Below are positions 37,701 through 52,700 of a stretch of DNA of 64,000 nt, in pieces. The notes under the pieces are model-generated. The model saw only the letters and a list, made by a program, of their open reading frames with translations. It had not been told where the DNA came from and searched no databases. This stretch comes from Phlebotomus papatasi (taxonomy: Eukaryota; Arthropoda; Insecta; Diptera; Psychodidae). The stretch is taken from contig NC_077223.1 in the NCBI RefSeq assembly GCF_024763615.1, forward strand, positions 47,244,627-47,308,626, written 5' to 3'. The stretch's first letter is position 1; every line of letters starts with the position of its first letter. The translations under genes and the position numbers were made by a program.

Positions 37701-40700
37701 TGGTAAATTACTCGCCTTAAATGTATTTTGAACAAAATCAAAAGTTTTGTGATAGTGATAATAAGTAATTAATTTTGAAAAACTGGAAAACAGCAATGAT
37801 TTATAGAATTGTCGAATTGTTGTATTGTTATGTTAAATACTTCCAAAATTTAAAATAGATTAGATTAATAACATTTTAATAAATACATTTACATACCGTA
37901 TGAAAATTTAAAATATCGCTACTACAATGAAAATTTGTCAGTCAAATGATTAGGCAAGGCACGTTATAGTAAATTTATGTACTAATTCGGATTTCGTAAA
38001 TTTAATTTATCAAATCCCAGCCCAACAGAAAATCAAATTTAACAGTGAAATTTACACGGTCTGTATCGTTTTGAAAAATAGCCCCAGGTTTATTCACATA
38101 AAGCAAGAACAAATATTGCTATTGTATACTCAAACTTTTTTTCCAATGCTGTTGTATCGATATTTTATTTTGTCAATAAATAAGTAGCTTTAGGTATAAC
38201 GAAGGATTACAATTACAACCGATTTCTGATACAATGATGGATTGAAACGCGATTTAAGGGAGAGTTTTTCATTCTCCATATCCATCTCGCACCAATTCTC
38301 CTTTCGCGTGGTTTTGCGTGAAAATAAATGAAACACATATGTGAATTGTAATTTAAGTACCTTAATCTTCTACGGCATCTTTTCTCTTTTCTTCCTTCAG
38401 GAAGATTAATATGTGTTGATATTCTTCAATTTTGATGCCGTGAAATAAAGGAGAATGAGGAGCCTTTTTTGCTTTACATCGTCTAGGCAAATTATTGGGG
38501 CTTCTCGTATAAGCCTTCGTAATTACTTCCACATTTCTTGGAAAATGTTTAGAGCTTATTTGAGTGGATTACGGGGCGATTTTTGGGGAATTGCGTGAAA
38601 ATTTGTTTCACTTTTAATACAGGGGGAAGTGCTTTTCATTTTGAGCGATATATGATTTTTCTGACGTTAATACATACTTTTTTCCTTTTTATTTATTTTT
38701 TTATTTTTGCCTCTCTATAGGTTATGAAAATCGATCATCATCGAGGACCTGTCACGGCTGTTCACGTGAGTCAATCAAGTGATGTCCTTGTTTCGGCTAG
38801 TCACGACGCCTCTATATGTTTGTGGTCACTGGAAAACTTTACACTTCTCAATACAATCCAGCTTCACAGTCCCATAATTAACTTTGAAATTTCCAGCGAT
38901 TCGGTAAGTTCCTATCCCCTACAACCATTAATTAATTTGACTAAAAGGGCTAAGGTTCAGATTGAAATGATGGAATTTTGGTGGGTAGGGGTTTGATTAG
39001 ATGGTCGCGTAAGTTCAATTTAGTGTGAAATTGAAAAGGCAATAGGGATTAATTTTGGGAGTGAGATATTGACTCACTTGAGCATCCTAATGAGATTTTA
39101 TATAAATGTACCCCCATCCTTGATGAGAAAACAAGGCAAAAACACACGAACACCATGAACATCATCCTCAATTTGCGTTACTTTGCTAAAAATTGAATTT
39201 TATTTTAAAAGTACAGGGTTAGTCATGTCATTTGCAGTTATATGCACATTTTCAACATTTTCTGAAGATTTTATTAGATAATAGTATTATTTAGTTGTTT
39301 TTTTTGCAACAATTAAGAGTATTGGACAACCTGAATTAAACCTGTCTCATTTTGCAAATTTATAGTCATTTTGCAGTTAGAAATTATAAATTAAAAAGAG
39401 TTTTAAAAAATTAAAAAGAAACATTTTTAGGCAATTAATTAAAACATTAACGATAAGGACTTTAACAAAAAGGACTGTCTATCTTTATTTTAATATACAA
39501 GAATTTCAAAACAAAAATCTTAATCGATAACATAATTCGCATTATTCGCAGTCTAATTTTTAATTAGTTACGTTATATCTATTGATGCCACGTAAAAAAT
39601 ACAAAAAAACATTTTTTAACACATTTGTTCATAACTTTATCCTAACTGTAGGACTCCTATATTACCATTTAATATGAAAAAAAGTTCTTACTTGATACTT
39701 ACCATTCTTAATCCGATTTTGCCACAAAAGTACGATTTTTTCCGGAATTGAAGAAGTAGGGTAAATGTTCCAATTCGAAACACATTAAGTTCATATTTTT
39801 TTCTGAAAAGAATTACATAAATTTGCTCCTTGACTTTCTAGAATGTTACTGTTTGTGAAAATTCTTTAGATATAATTTGAAAACTTCTTAAATATAAGAA
39901 AAATACCCGAGTGTAAAATGCTTCTATTGGAAACAAATTAATCCAAATGGAAACAAGGGAAATTTTCTAATTGGAGACAAACAGTATAAGTAAAACCGTG
40001 ACGAAAGGCTTCCAAAACCTTGTTGAGCTGCTCTTGAGTGCAGAATTTGTTTTTATTCTTGGTCTTTTCTCCTTTCACATCTGAGACAATAAGAAAATCT
40101 CTCCAAAAAAATTATATTTCCAGGGTTTCCTATTAAAGCATTTGCAGATACTTCAGAAAAACCCTTTTTGTTCACGAAATAGGTAATTATTTTACTTGAA
40201 AACTTCACGTACCGGCAACAATAAAGATCAACACTTAATTTAACTAAAATTAGCCAGAAATATGTCATAAATGTTAAACAAAACGAATAAACAACAGTCA
40301 CTTTATTGTGTTTTCATTGGAAAATATGGTCAATCTATGAAAAATTCGATGGTGAAAAGGTACATTTTTAATTTTTCTGAGAAATTGACAAATTAAAATC
40401 TGTGAATATGAATGGATTTTCGCTTTATTTGGAGCAAAATTAACTAAATAAGGAAACTGAGGTATAAAAAAATTATAAATATAGTAATTTAGTACTGTAT
40501 TTATCACGAAAACAGTGACGTTTTCATTTGGAGTAGCAAAAAGTTTCCATTTGGAGCAGGTTTTGAATAAGCTTAATTTACCCTAATATATTTTGCAAGG
40601 GGACGTGTTCTAAATTTGATTTTAGATATAAACTTACTAAAGGAAATCTACCTCCTTGTCAAAAATTGACAGTTTTATTAAGGTATTTTATAAATTTTAA

Positions 40701-43700
40701 TTTACCAAAAACATAATTCTTTAAAACAATGATGATTTCAGTTATCAATTATTATCCTTAACATTTCCAGTTCAAGTAATCCTGGAGCAACTTCTACACC
40801 TTACTAACCTTGGCCATTTCACTCACGTTATTCTGACAATAATCTTCAAAGATGTGTTCTCGCAAACCAAACTTAAGATATAGTCACTCCATACTATTCT
40901 TGGTGTGCTTAAGGGCTCTTACCTCTTGAGAAAAGCTGAGAATGCACACTTTAAAAGAAATTATGATATAGCCTATCTATTGATCTAGAAATATCCTTAT
41001 CTTAAAGCATGGATGTCCTGCAGTTACATTTTTGTTGAATGTCACTATGTAACAGGAAAAAAAACCTTTTCACAATTTTCCCCTTTTTTCTCAACACAAT
41101 TCTTCTCTTGGTAAATTGTTTTCATAGAAAATATTCCAAATTGTCGAGTGTTTTATGCACGAAAAGTCAGATTGATGAAGAGATGGAATATACCTCTGGG
41201 AAAATTGTGTTAGGTTGAGTGAAAAAAAGGGAATAAAAGTAAATGCCGTGTACAGAGTTAGTGGGGAGAGGGTGAAAAAGCTTTCAGATGAAATCTTTAA
41301 AAGCCCCGTGATTGACTCATGGTAAATTGAGAAGGGGCAATACAAGGAGAATAGGATTGTTTTATGGTTAGAGCGTGTTCTATGCAAATATCTTATAAAC
41401 TGAATGTCGTAGTGAAATCTCTATTAAAATAAAGTGAGATTTTCATTCTGCTCCTTTTCAACTGCGATACAGCGAAAAGGAATATTAAAAGGAATGATCC
41501 AAATTTATGCCATCAAGCCAAGCGTATAAAATATTCTTAAAATATTTTAAATGGAAGTTGAAAAGTTCTAAAACAATCTTCAACTTAGAAATAAGATCCG
41601 AATTATTGTCTGAGAATACGTGATTTAATTCAATCAAACAATGAGAAATCGATGCTGCATGATTACAACAAAGACAAATACTGTTTAGAACGAGATATCC
41701 TTTAGCAAGACTTTGGCAATACTAATGTCTATTTGCATTAATTTGAGATTCCACAATTATATGTATACAAAATTACAGTGATGATTGTAACTGATTGGTG
41801 AGGACCACTCAACAATTACACAAATATAATTCAATGAAATAATGAAACGATTTATCAAATTGGTTTCCAATTTCAGTAACATTCTGAGGAATGCCCCAAG
41901 GGATACCAATATCATTTGTTATTTGTTTCATATAGAGTACTTTAGTTTAAAGGTCTATAAAATACTGAAATAATTCTATGGCTTTTACTCTTTTACGTTT
42001 TACGGTACTGGAATTGTTTCCAACGATAAAAAGGATCCTTTGAGGGATAAGGATTCGAAATAGGTATATAACTCAAAATCGATGGATTATATTTATTGCT
42101 CTCTTTTTGTATTTGAGAAATTTGAGTAATAAAACAGGAAAAATCTTTTGTAAAGTATTTCAATCATTAGATAAATAATTTTTACTCTTTAATTTTTTAT
42201 ATATTGTTCAATCTTAAAATGGCAATAGTTCAAAAATTGTGAAATTCATTATGCTCTGGATGTGTATTTTTTCTTGAGTAAAATAATTAGTAATATAGGG
42301 GAAGTACTCTCCCTTCGAACGTTCATGTCTTTGAATAATGTGAATTTATTTTATTTTTCCTAAGACACTTACAGATAATTATCACGTAAATATAATTAAC
42401 TGATAGTAACTTAACTAATATTTAATAGAAATGTGTAAATCTCTTAGGAAAAATAAAAAAAAAATCACATTATTTGGAGGCATAAACATTTGAAGGGAGA
42501 GTACTTCCCCTTAATTAAAGAAATACTGAAATTGTATTTTTTTAAAGAACGATCCATTAGTTGATCATGCAGTCGTTAACATAATTTACATGTAACGGTC
42601 TCGGGTAGGGTAAATTAAGCTAATTCAAAACTTACTTCAAATGGAATTTTTTCGCTACTTCAAAGGGAAACGTCAGTGTTTTCATGATAAATACAGTTAC
42701 TAAATTACTATATTTATATATTTTCTATACCTCAGTTTCATTATTTAGTTAATTTTGCTCCAAATAAAGCGAAAATCCATTCATATTCACAAATTTTAAT
42801 TTGTTAATTTCTCAGAAAAATTAAAAGTGTACCTTTTTATCATCGTATTTTTCATCGATTGACCATGTTTTCCAATGAATAACACAATGAGGTGACTGTT
42901 GTTTATTCGTTTTGTTTAACATTTATGTCATATTTCTGGTTAATTTTAGTTAAATTAAGTGCTAATCTTTATTGTTAACGGTACGTGAAGTTTTCAAATG
43001 AAATAATTACCTATTTCGTTGACAAAAGGGGTTTTTCTGAAGTGTCTGCAAATGTTTCAATACGAAACCCCGGAAATATGATTTTTTTTTTTGGAGAGAT
43101 TTTCTTATTGTTTTAGATGGGAAAGGAGAAAAGACCAGGGATAAGAACAAATCCTGCACTCAGGAGCAACTCAACAAGGTTTTGAAAGCCTTTCGTCGCG
43201 GTTTCACTTACACAATTTGTCTCCAATTAGAAAATTTCTCTTGTCTCCATTTGGATTAGCATTTTACACTCGCGTATTTTTCTTGTATTTAAGAAATTTT
43301 CAAATTATATTTAAAGAATTTTCACTAAACTGTAACATTCTGGAAGAGTCAAGGAGCAAATTTATGTAATTCTCCTCAGAAAAAATTTAATATGTTGAAT
43401 CTTCTGTCAAAGTTAAAGCGTCTGGAAATGGTTTTGAATTAGGACATTTACCCTAATTGTTTTTCTAATGAAAAACCAATTTCAATGTTTTATTAATTTA
43501 ATAATGATATTCTACCAATTAAATTTAACAAATCTGCGAAATATGTTCTAAAGTAGGTTAAGCAAAGTAGGATATAGAAGTGCAAAATGTTCGTTTAATA
43601 CTCCAAAGCTCCATGAGTTTCCATCCCTTTTTTTTATTTTATACGAAATCCTTCAAAACTTTAATTAATGAAGTATTAAAGTACTCAAGTGTATCAAATT

Positions 43701-46700
43701 TCTACCACAAATTAATTTCAATATTATGATTCTTTCAGTGAGTGACTTCATAAAATCATTAACATTCTCGCAAAATTGTAAGATGCTCATCTTTTTTTTC
43801 TATAACACATGCACAATGTTTAAAGTGAGAATTATACACATTTTCAATATACAAACGACACAATTTTCACGTTCAATATTTAAGAATAAAAAAATAAATA
43901 AAATGCAGTTGCTCATAAGATCATTTGAATCTTTTGTTGAATCACTTTAACTAAAATCATGTATGCTGAAGAATCCGGTCAGCATATAAAATTTACTATC
44001 GGATATCATCTAAGAATAATCTCCTATTTTTTGTAAGATTTATAAGTACATATATTTCACCCAATTTTAAATGAAAGAACATCTAAAATTGAAAAGATTT
44101 TTTTCAAGGCAAACTTTTTATACTTATACTACATCAATCACTATGATCTATAAGAAAAATCTCTTTAAATAACAGACAATTTAATTTAATAAGTATTTTA
44201 CAATTGGAAATAATTAATTTAGTTTGGAAATAGCGTTTGACGAAGATGTTGGATCATGAAAATCCTTCATGTGAAATATTCAATTAGAAAGTCTCCGTGT
44301 AAGTCCCACAGAAGTCGGAAGTAATTAAGGTGAACATTTAAGATGAAACACACTTTCTTTTGCTAAACGCCAATTCTTCTTTTCCTTGTCGCAATTTCCC
44401 AGACCCTGATTCCATCTGAAACACCGGATAAATCTGTGTTGGTGAAAACTCAATTTTGTATCAAAATCTTTCAGAAAAGAACTTTTCTTAAAAAGCCTCT
44501 TTGCAATTTTGCCATGAATCCCCATCAAAGAAGGGATATAAACCACCCTGATTTATATACAATCTCTTTTTCTTCAAGATTTGAGGCGAAATATCTTTCG
44601 TTTTTTGCCTTTACCAAAGAAAAAATATTGGTGAATTGGACAAAAGAAATGCTAAATTGATATTTATTTGATATCGATTTTTATCATATTACCCCTCGAG
44701 CTATCTTGAGAAGAAATTTAGTTCTTTTCTCATCTTCCATACAACGTCACAGATTTATTGGGACTTTGTTATCGTGAAAAATTGCCTATATTGAGTTATC
44801 TCAGACAAGAAAAAGTGAAACGAGTGTATCTCTAAACATCAACTGAAATTTCCTCTTAATGCCTTACAATTTGTTATGATGTGATAAAAAGTCGAGGAAG
44901 GAGCTCATTGACGATGAGGAAAAAGCTTCAATCAGGACATTTGCTCAATTGATGTTTCAACAATCTTCTGTGTTTGAATTGAATGGGGTACATTTATTGA
45001 CTTTACAATATTCAACTATTGAAAGTGTAACTCTTAATAAAAGAAAAGAGGACAATAGTGTTGAGATTCATTGAGTGGGAATGTGGAGAAATTTAACAAG
45101 ATATTGCAAATTGATGAACCAATCTTTTGTTGGAAATTTACTACATTTTCTTTCTCTCTTTTTTTCATCGAAAGGTGTTTCTCTTGGCATTGTGCGAGGA
45201 TAATGGATTGTATTTGAGAGCTCTGGCGACCGGAACGGAATTACATTCACTGAAGGGACATAAATCGAAGGTAATAGAGGATACTTCCATGCAAGAAAAT
45301 GCTTATTTATCTATATAGACAAATAGTGTTGTGAAAGCCAATGCTAACGAGTCTCACACCTTTATGTAAAAAAATCTAGGGGAAACTGGGGCACCACCAA
45401 ACACGGGGTAGCACCAAACACTTCAATTTTTTAATAGGATATTCGACTTCAGTTCAGAGGACAAGACTTATACAAATTTGTACGCATTATAGGGATGCTT
45501 GTCCACTGAATAAATGGTCGAGATAGTCCAAATAGTTTAGAAATAAAAATTAGTGTTTGGGGTGCCCCAGTTTCCCCTACCTTATGGTCATGGTTTATTT
45601 AAGTTAAAGTTCCCTAAAGTCTACCGCTTCTTCAACTCGACCGGTAGAATTATTTATTCAATTTTTGAATGTTTAATGCTCAATTTCTATGAAATTGTCA
45701 CTGATGTGTATTATTTATGAAATAAGGTAAAATACCCTGTAGTCGGCCGGTTTCTCAACTCGGCCAGTGCGACTATTTATTCGATTTACTTAGATTTGTT
45801 ATAATATGGTCTTACCGATTTAACATTATAAAGTGTATTATAATATATATAACATAAATCAGTGAAAATTTCATAGCAATTGACTATAATACGTTAAAAA
45901 ATTCAACTGGCCGAGTTTAGGAACGGGCCGACTAGAGGGTACTTTACCTTAATTGACCTAATAATGTCAGACCATACGCTAGGGGAGACTGGGGCAAAAA
46001 GTCACAAATCGAAAAATTCAAAATTCAATATCTTAAAAAGGTAAAAAAGATAGCGACTCAAATTTCTTTCTATGGATGGCCACCATAGACCTTCTTCAAT
46101 GTCGTAAGTTTGTTAGAATTCGAACAAGGAATTTATAAAATAAAAAATATCGAAATTTTTAGCCCTATTTTTGAAATATTTTCCTTGCAAAAGATAACAA
46201 TTATTACCTACTTATTTTCCAAAATTGATGCACTGGTGAATATTTTCTAAATAATTTGTATTCTTTGAATACGAATCCGCTATCTACTTCAGAATTTCAC
46301 AAAGTTTCTTTTCACCAGAAATCCTTTTATTAAAAATGGACACTTGGGGTAAAAAGTAACAAAAGATATAGAGCAAAAAGTAACAAAAAGCGAAGAATTT
46401 CTAATGTCTCACGGCGAAAAGAAACGTCATTATCATGTCTCGCCGCTTGTTGTTTTCATTGGTCAAACGATTTGCGGTCTTTTGTGTATTTTTTTTCTAA
46501 AATAGGTTGAAAAGCGCTTTTCTCGTTTTCTGACTTTTCTCGCAGAGAAAACGGTGTTTTACAAAGGTGTATAGGGGGAACTGGGGCAGTAGTAATCTGG
46601 GGTAGTTGTAAACACTGTGATTTTTTTTCAATAATTTTAAGACTCCAGAGGATAAAACCCATAAGCATTCATAGATACCATGGGGATGTATGTCCACAGA

Positions 46701-49700
46701 TGAATTGGTCAATATAATCCTAATACTTTAAAAATAAAAATCATTTTTCCCGAAAATGTTGATATTTCAATTATTTTGGTCATTTGGATTTCCACCTGGA
46801 AATTAAAAACTGTGTAAAATAATCGAAATGTAGCAATACCAGTTCTTTCCTACATCTTTTAGGATTATATTTATGGATTTACTAGACAAATTGAGATTCT
46901 CATTATTTCAAAAGAATTAATAATTGGTCAGAAAACAGCATTTGGGGTAGATGTAACCAGGCAATTTCAATTTCACAAAATGAGTAGGTAAAAGAGCGGG
47001 AAATTGACCTTCATGCGAAATATCTATAATTCATAGATTACGAAAAAAATTGGTGGCGCTGGTGTTAAATAAAAAGTCACATGATGTCAAAATATGGGGA
47101 AAATCCATTGAAAAATGTCTTTGATATGCATGCTTTTAGTTTTTTTGCTATTTTAATTATTCTTTGTAAAAAGTGTCGTGATTTTTTGAAAAATATACAG
47201 TTTTTATATATCTCTTAAGTAATTAAAATAATCGAAAGTGGTGCAAAGTTAATTTCAAGGGTGGGAAAAAAGGTGTTTACATCCTCCCCAGAAAGTGGTT
47301 ACTTCTACCCCAGGTATTTTGTGAAAAGAGAAAAATGCACAGTGACACAAATTTTATTTTTATGGAAAACTCAATTGTTTTCCAGCATCCGCATTACCCT
47401 CGATGAATTGCCTATACCAAAGGGTAAAACATGAGCTAAGAAATATTTTCCAAAAAATCACGGTGTCCTTGGAAAATCACCTCAAATTCGCATCTATCGA
47501 AAATGGTTACATGTGCCCCAGTCTCCCCTATGAATAAATTTTCTATAAAAATAAGTCCTCTGGGTATTTTTTCAAATTTACGGAAGCCTGTAATGAAGCG
47601 AATCAAAATATGATAATACCCAATGTCTGGTACTATTTGCCCCAGCATTTTTGAGAATACATTGAGAAAAAAAGAGGGTGCGATTAACTTTTTTTTCCTC
47701 ATAACTTTAACACTTTTTAGGTGTAAAAATATATCAACATTTTTTAATGTTAATTTTACACCTTTCTAAGGGTAAAATTAACATGAACAAGGGTAACTTT
47801 AACCCCCAATACACCTAAAATGGGTAATATTTACACCGATTTTGGATCAATACTACAGGGTATAATTAACATTTCCGGAATGTTATTTTAACTTTTTCGG
47901 ATTTCTCTCTCAATGTAGTCACAAAATTACCTTTTAAAAATTGGCTCGATAAATGTATTTCCTTACAAAATAGAGGAAAATGACTTTCACAGAGTTAGAG
48001 AGCGGTAAATTTTCTATAAAACTGCGCTAATTAGAAATATTTGAAGCGCTAGAGTAGCTTGTAAAAAAAATGAAATATCCGTTTTGTGACTTTTTGCCCC
48101 AGTCTCCCCTAAATATTATACCAAACATAAATATATTGAGTAAATAAAGTGGGGCACTTTTGAATTGGGGCAGTATTAAAATTAGGTTTTTTTTCCTCTA
48201 TATTTAAATGGAACTGACCTTTATCTTTGCAATTGATTTGTAGGGCTAAATTATATTACGGTAAGGTCCAGTTCAATTTTAAAATAAGAGAAAAAGCCCT
48301 ATTTCAAAGGTGCCCCAATTCAATGATGCTCCACTTCCCCCTACCAGTTCAGTTCAGAAACTGGTCAACATTAAGTCACTACTTTACTTATGAACGTTTC
48401 GCAAAAATGGTTCATTTCTCAACACAATTTTGGACGACTGAAGCTTCGAATAACTCGATTTTGTCTATGTTCTTAATAGATTTGACCCATGGCTCTTTTC
48501 AGGAAATTTGAGGTGTTGGACTAGCTAGTTGGAAATATAATATTATAATGGATTAAATTCATTAAAAAATATTGTAAAACGTGAGGTGCTCAAAGCTTGA
48601 GTGATTCAAAGGTAGTGCGCTATAAGGCTTTTAGAAAACTTTGAATAGAGGATTCAATGGAAAATTCAAGCAGCTTTTGATCCTTTTTCCTTGAACTAAA
48701 GAAATGCTAAAGATATATTCACTCTTTGAAAAACTAATGAAACAACGTAACAGCTATAGGAATTATTTTAAATAATCAATATTGGGTTAAAATACAATTT
48801 ATACCGATATTTATAGCAAAAATGGATCAGACAACAGCATTTTTTCAAAGAACAATTCTTAAAAGATTATAAAAAAGGCCCTAGTAAAGGATTTTAAAAA
48901 TATTTTCTTTAAATACTAACTGACGTAATTTTAAATTTGGCCCCCTTTTTACTCAAATCCTTGGCTATGCCCTTGTCAGGAATGTAATTAAAATTTTCAT
49001 TCCATTATTTCTCAAACGTGTTGCACATGTCTATCTAACTATTCCGTACTCAAGTCTAAATTGATTTTGTTGTGGTGCTCCCTAAAACAAGAAGAGAGTG
49101 TTAGAGGGGTGGGTATAGTTATATACAATGCGTTTAAGAAAAGGATAGGGTAAGTGTGCCAAATTCCGGCCAGCTTGCAATTTCGGCCACCTTTTTTGTT
49201 CCTCGAATTTCCATGAATTTTTAGTTTTTACATACTTTAGAGATTATACAATGCAAAAGAATAACAAAAAATGTAGCTTCGACAAACGAGATGACGTGGA
49301 AAAGGCATTGAAAGAATTCCTAAAGGGCACAGAACTATGAGAATTAAGGTGGCCGAAATAGGGCACCAAAGTCTATAATTCTATAAGTCTATAATTCTAT
49401 AAGTCTATAATTTTATTCATTTTAAAATGTATTAAGAATGATTTTCAGACTAAATAAAGATGATAAACTGTCTACAAGGTTCTAAGCAACACTCCTTAAG
49501 TAGAAGGAATAAAAAAAATCAATTTCTATTAAAGATATTACATTTCAAACTTGAGACTTTGGCGTTTGCATGCAACTATGCCTTTAAATTCTTTCTTTTG
49601 TAAGAGTGTTGCTTGGAACCTTGTAAAGAGTTTACCGTCTTTATTTACTCTAAAATCATTCTTAATACATTTTAAAATGAATAAAAATATAGGCATAGCT

Positions 49701-52700
49701 TTGGTGCCCTATTTCGGCCACATTCATTCTCATAGTTCTTTGCCCTTTGGGAATTCTTCCAATATCTTTTTCACGTCATCTCGTTTGTCGAAGCTACATT
49801 TTTTTGTTATTTTTTTGCATTGTATAATCTCTAGAGTACGTAAAATCTAAAAGTTCATGGAAATTCGAGGAATAAAAAAGGTGGCCGAAATTGCAAGCTG
49901 GACGGAATTTGGCACACTTGCCCTAGTTAACTGGATCACTAATATATCTATTAGCATACACAGAAATGTCAAATTAGTATTTTGGGGCTTATATTTTTAA
50001 CTATATAAGGAGCATATTTCTTAACATTCCGATCCGCGGTGCTCTTCCCTTATAGGCAAATGTTTATTTCGAACTTACTCAATTCGAGTATTTTGCGAAT
50101 TCTCCTTAGCTTTTGTTATAGATCTAATATAATTGTTTTTTTTTTCCCTGAAAATTTTTCCAAATATGAAATTTTAAAGAAAAACATTTCCACGGTATTT
50201 ATTTTTTCATTTCATGATAATTTATATAGGGAAGATATATAAATGTGGTTTTTCCCAGCGTAACTTTATACCAACTTTCATTGAGGAAGAATAATAATTA
50301 TGCAGGAAATAGCCGAAAGCATATCAGAGCAGAAATAAATCGTGCGAAATGTTTGGAGAGAATTCGATATATTTTTCTGGCAGTAAGGTGTAATGGACAA
50401 GTGTGTTGGAGGAAGTTGTTGAAGTTTGTTCTTTTATTTATGGTTCCTCCATCACTTTGGTAAAAGTTAGAAATAAAGTTCTTTTCACGAAGATTTCTGA
50501 CGAAATAACTTGGGCTATTAACGGAATGGGACAAAAATGTTTCTTTTTTTGGCAGGTTCGTGGCATGTGTCTAGCCAATGATAGTCAGAGGGCAATTGTT
50601 GGGTGTGAGGACACAAAAGCACTCATCTATGATATGCACTCTGGACGGATTATTAGGTCACTACCGCCAAATCCAGGTTCAGTAACGGCCGTTTACTGTA
50701 CAGATGATGATGACTTCCTGATTACTGTGGGTGGTAACAAAATTACCTTCTATTCCTTCCGCAATGAGGACTCCTTTGCGCATTTGAGACCCAAGAAGCG
50801 CAAAACTTCCAGGCACATTTGTGCCCAGAAACAGCAATACAATGTAGGCAATGTACCAATTACGTGCTTCGACATCTCTAGGGATTCTCAACTGGCTGCA
50901 ACTGCTACAGGACGCAGTGTGTCCATCTGGCAGCTTAATACACCAGAAGTCACCATGACTTTAAATTATCATTCTGCCCCCGTGACTGCAGTTTCATTTT
51001 CACCGAATGGGGAATTCGTGGCCTCAGGGTCTGAGGATAAGAGTGTAATTGTCGTAGGATTAACATTGGGTATTGTAGTTACTACTTTCAAAGGACATGC
51101 AGCTATAATTCATTCCGTTGTTGCAATGATGGATTCCCGAAGGATATTGTCGGCAGACAGGGATGGGCTCCTGTGTGTATGGCTTGCAGACAGTGCTACA
51201 CTCTTGCAGACCGTCCAAGGACCGTATAAATATCTCGCAGTGACTAACAACATGAAATTTGCGGTGAGTTTAAAATTAAAATCTATTTTTATTTTTAAAT
51301 GAAATAATCTACAATGTACCATTATAAATACAAGAGTAGCTATAACATTACCGATAGAAGAGCTTAATAGTGCTGTTACGTGAAATGCCATTGATTTATG
51401 TAGAAGAGTGTTAATTAATTGAATTGCCAATATCAATTGTGTGCCATCTCAATCTCTTTCATATAATGTACTTCAAAATAAATTGATATTTACCCTTAAA
51501 CTAAATTGACAAAGCTTTGTACAGCATCATTCAACTTGATATAACTGACATACAACGTGATGAAATTTTATAAAAGCTTCTCAGAAGATTATTCCCTAGC
51601 ATTTTTTTTTTCAAGTTAATTTCATCATCACAGGTGTGCACTAACGGCGACAATAGTCTACATATCTGGTCACTTACACGTGAAGATGAAAAGTACAATG
51701 TATCCCATTCAGATGAAATTACGTGCTTCGTCATCACCGTGGACTCTCTGTATGTTATAACTGGATCTAGGGATATGTCCTTAAAAGTGTGGCAAGCAAC
51801 AGGTGGAAAATTGGCTCAAGTTCTTGTGGGTCACACAGATGCTGTTACGTGCGTGGCAGTATCTGTCACCAATAAAAATCAAGTTATATCGGGTTCAAAA
51901 GATTGCAATCTTATTGTGTGGGACCTTCATACCGGTGAAGAAATTCACACACTTGCTGGACATTTGGCACAGGTGACGTGCGTGAAAATATCCGCTGATG
52001 GAACAACTGCTGTATCCGGAAGTGACGATAAGACACTCATTGTGTGGGAGACTAAAAGAGGCCTGGCCCTGACATCATTGCAACTACACGTGCCATTTGC
52101 ACGATTCGACATCACGCTGGAATGTTCCAGAATTCTCGTAAGTACTATTATGACTATTATTATAAAAAAAACTACTCCATAGAGCGTACAATATATCCGA
52201 GAATTGAATAGGCGAACCAATCCATATTGCCTATTTTTATGAAAATTCTTATTCATCAGTGAGCCCTGAAAGTTTAAGAATTTATGACACTTAAACTTTA
52301 AGAACTTGTAAACTTACGCCTTAAGAACTTACCTTGTCTGATGTCTATTGGCACCCTATTTTATACCATTTGGAATATGAAATTTGAAAGCCTATAGGGG
52401 AGACTGGGGCACATGTAACCATTTTCGATAGATGGGTATTTGAGGCGATTTTCCAAGCACACAGTGGTTTTTTGGAAAATTTTTCTTGTCTCATGTTTTA
52501 CCCTTGGGTATAGGCAATACATCGAGGGTAATGCGGATGCTGGAAAACTTTTGAGTTTTCCATAAAAATAAAATTTGTGTCACTATGCATTTTTCTCTTT
52601 TCACAAAATGCCTGGGGTAGAAGTAAACACTTTCTGGGGAGGATGTAAACACCCTTTTTTCCACCCTTGAAATTAACTTTGCACCACTTTCAATTATTTT

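Larger units (their letters stand above)
33905..38720 (+). other. Intron 15 (4.8 kb)
   Basis: Largely occupied by hAT-like element O (34194-37555), itself carrying three insertions. 37564-38720 shows only a one-ended TTAA-MITE relic near 37591 and AT-rich sequence. The acceptor is GCCTCTCTATAG. Confidence 0.75.
38904..45174 (+). other. Intron 16 (6.3 kb)
   Basis: It contains MITEs H1 (39759-40583), M (42298-42510) and H2 (42608-43453). H1 and H2 are inverted relative to each other. 40584-42297 and 43454-45174 are AT-rich without recognisable genes. The acceptor follows a long TTTCTCTCTTTTTTTC tract, ending GAAAG. Confidence 0.75.
45982..48109. mobile_element. TA-MITE family C, copy with two nested insertions
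   Basis: The ends are GGGGAGACTGGGGCAAAAAG and CTTTTTGCCCCAGTCTCCCC, TA at 45980-45981 and 48110-48111. Subtracting D and E leaves about 910 bp, which aligns throughout with the clean 900-bp copy at 20905-21804 in the same orientation. It is inserted in A3. Confidence 0.88.
45602..48140. mobile_element. MITE family A, copy A3, interrupted by B and C
   Basis: It starts AGTTAAAGTTCCC. Segments 45602-45724, 45950-45981 and 48110-48140 align in order with A1 at 12687-12914, which lacks both inserts. The right terminus is not clear because another GTGGGGCA-type repeat begins at 48141, so this end is approximate. Confidence 0.7.
45271..50555 (+). other. Intron 17 (5.3 kb)
   Basis: The densest transposon nest in the window: a 199-bp MITE (45379), MITE A3 interrupted by B and by C (45602 to about 48140), C itself carrying D and E, then K2 (49148-49923). 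48350-49147 and 49924-50555 show nothing else. The acceptor is TTTTTTTGGCAG. Confidence 0.78.

Noticed and set aside
50403..50555. Extension of exon 18 upstream to 50403
   Set aside because: A TTTTTTTGGCAG acceptor at 50555 precedes the WD sequence, and the upstream residues match nothing in a propeller.
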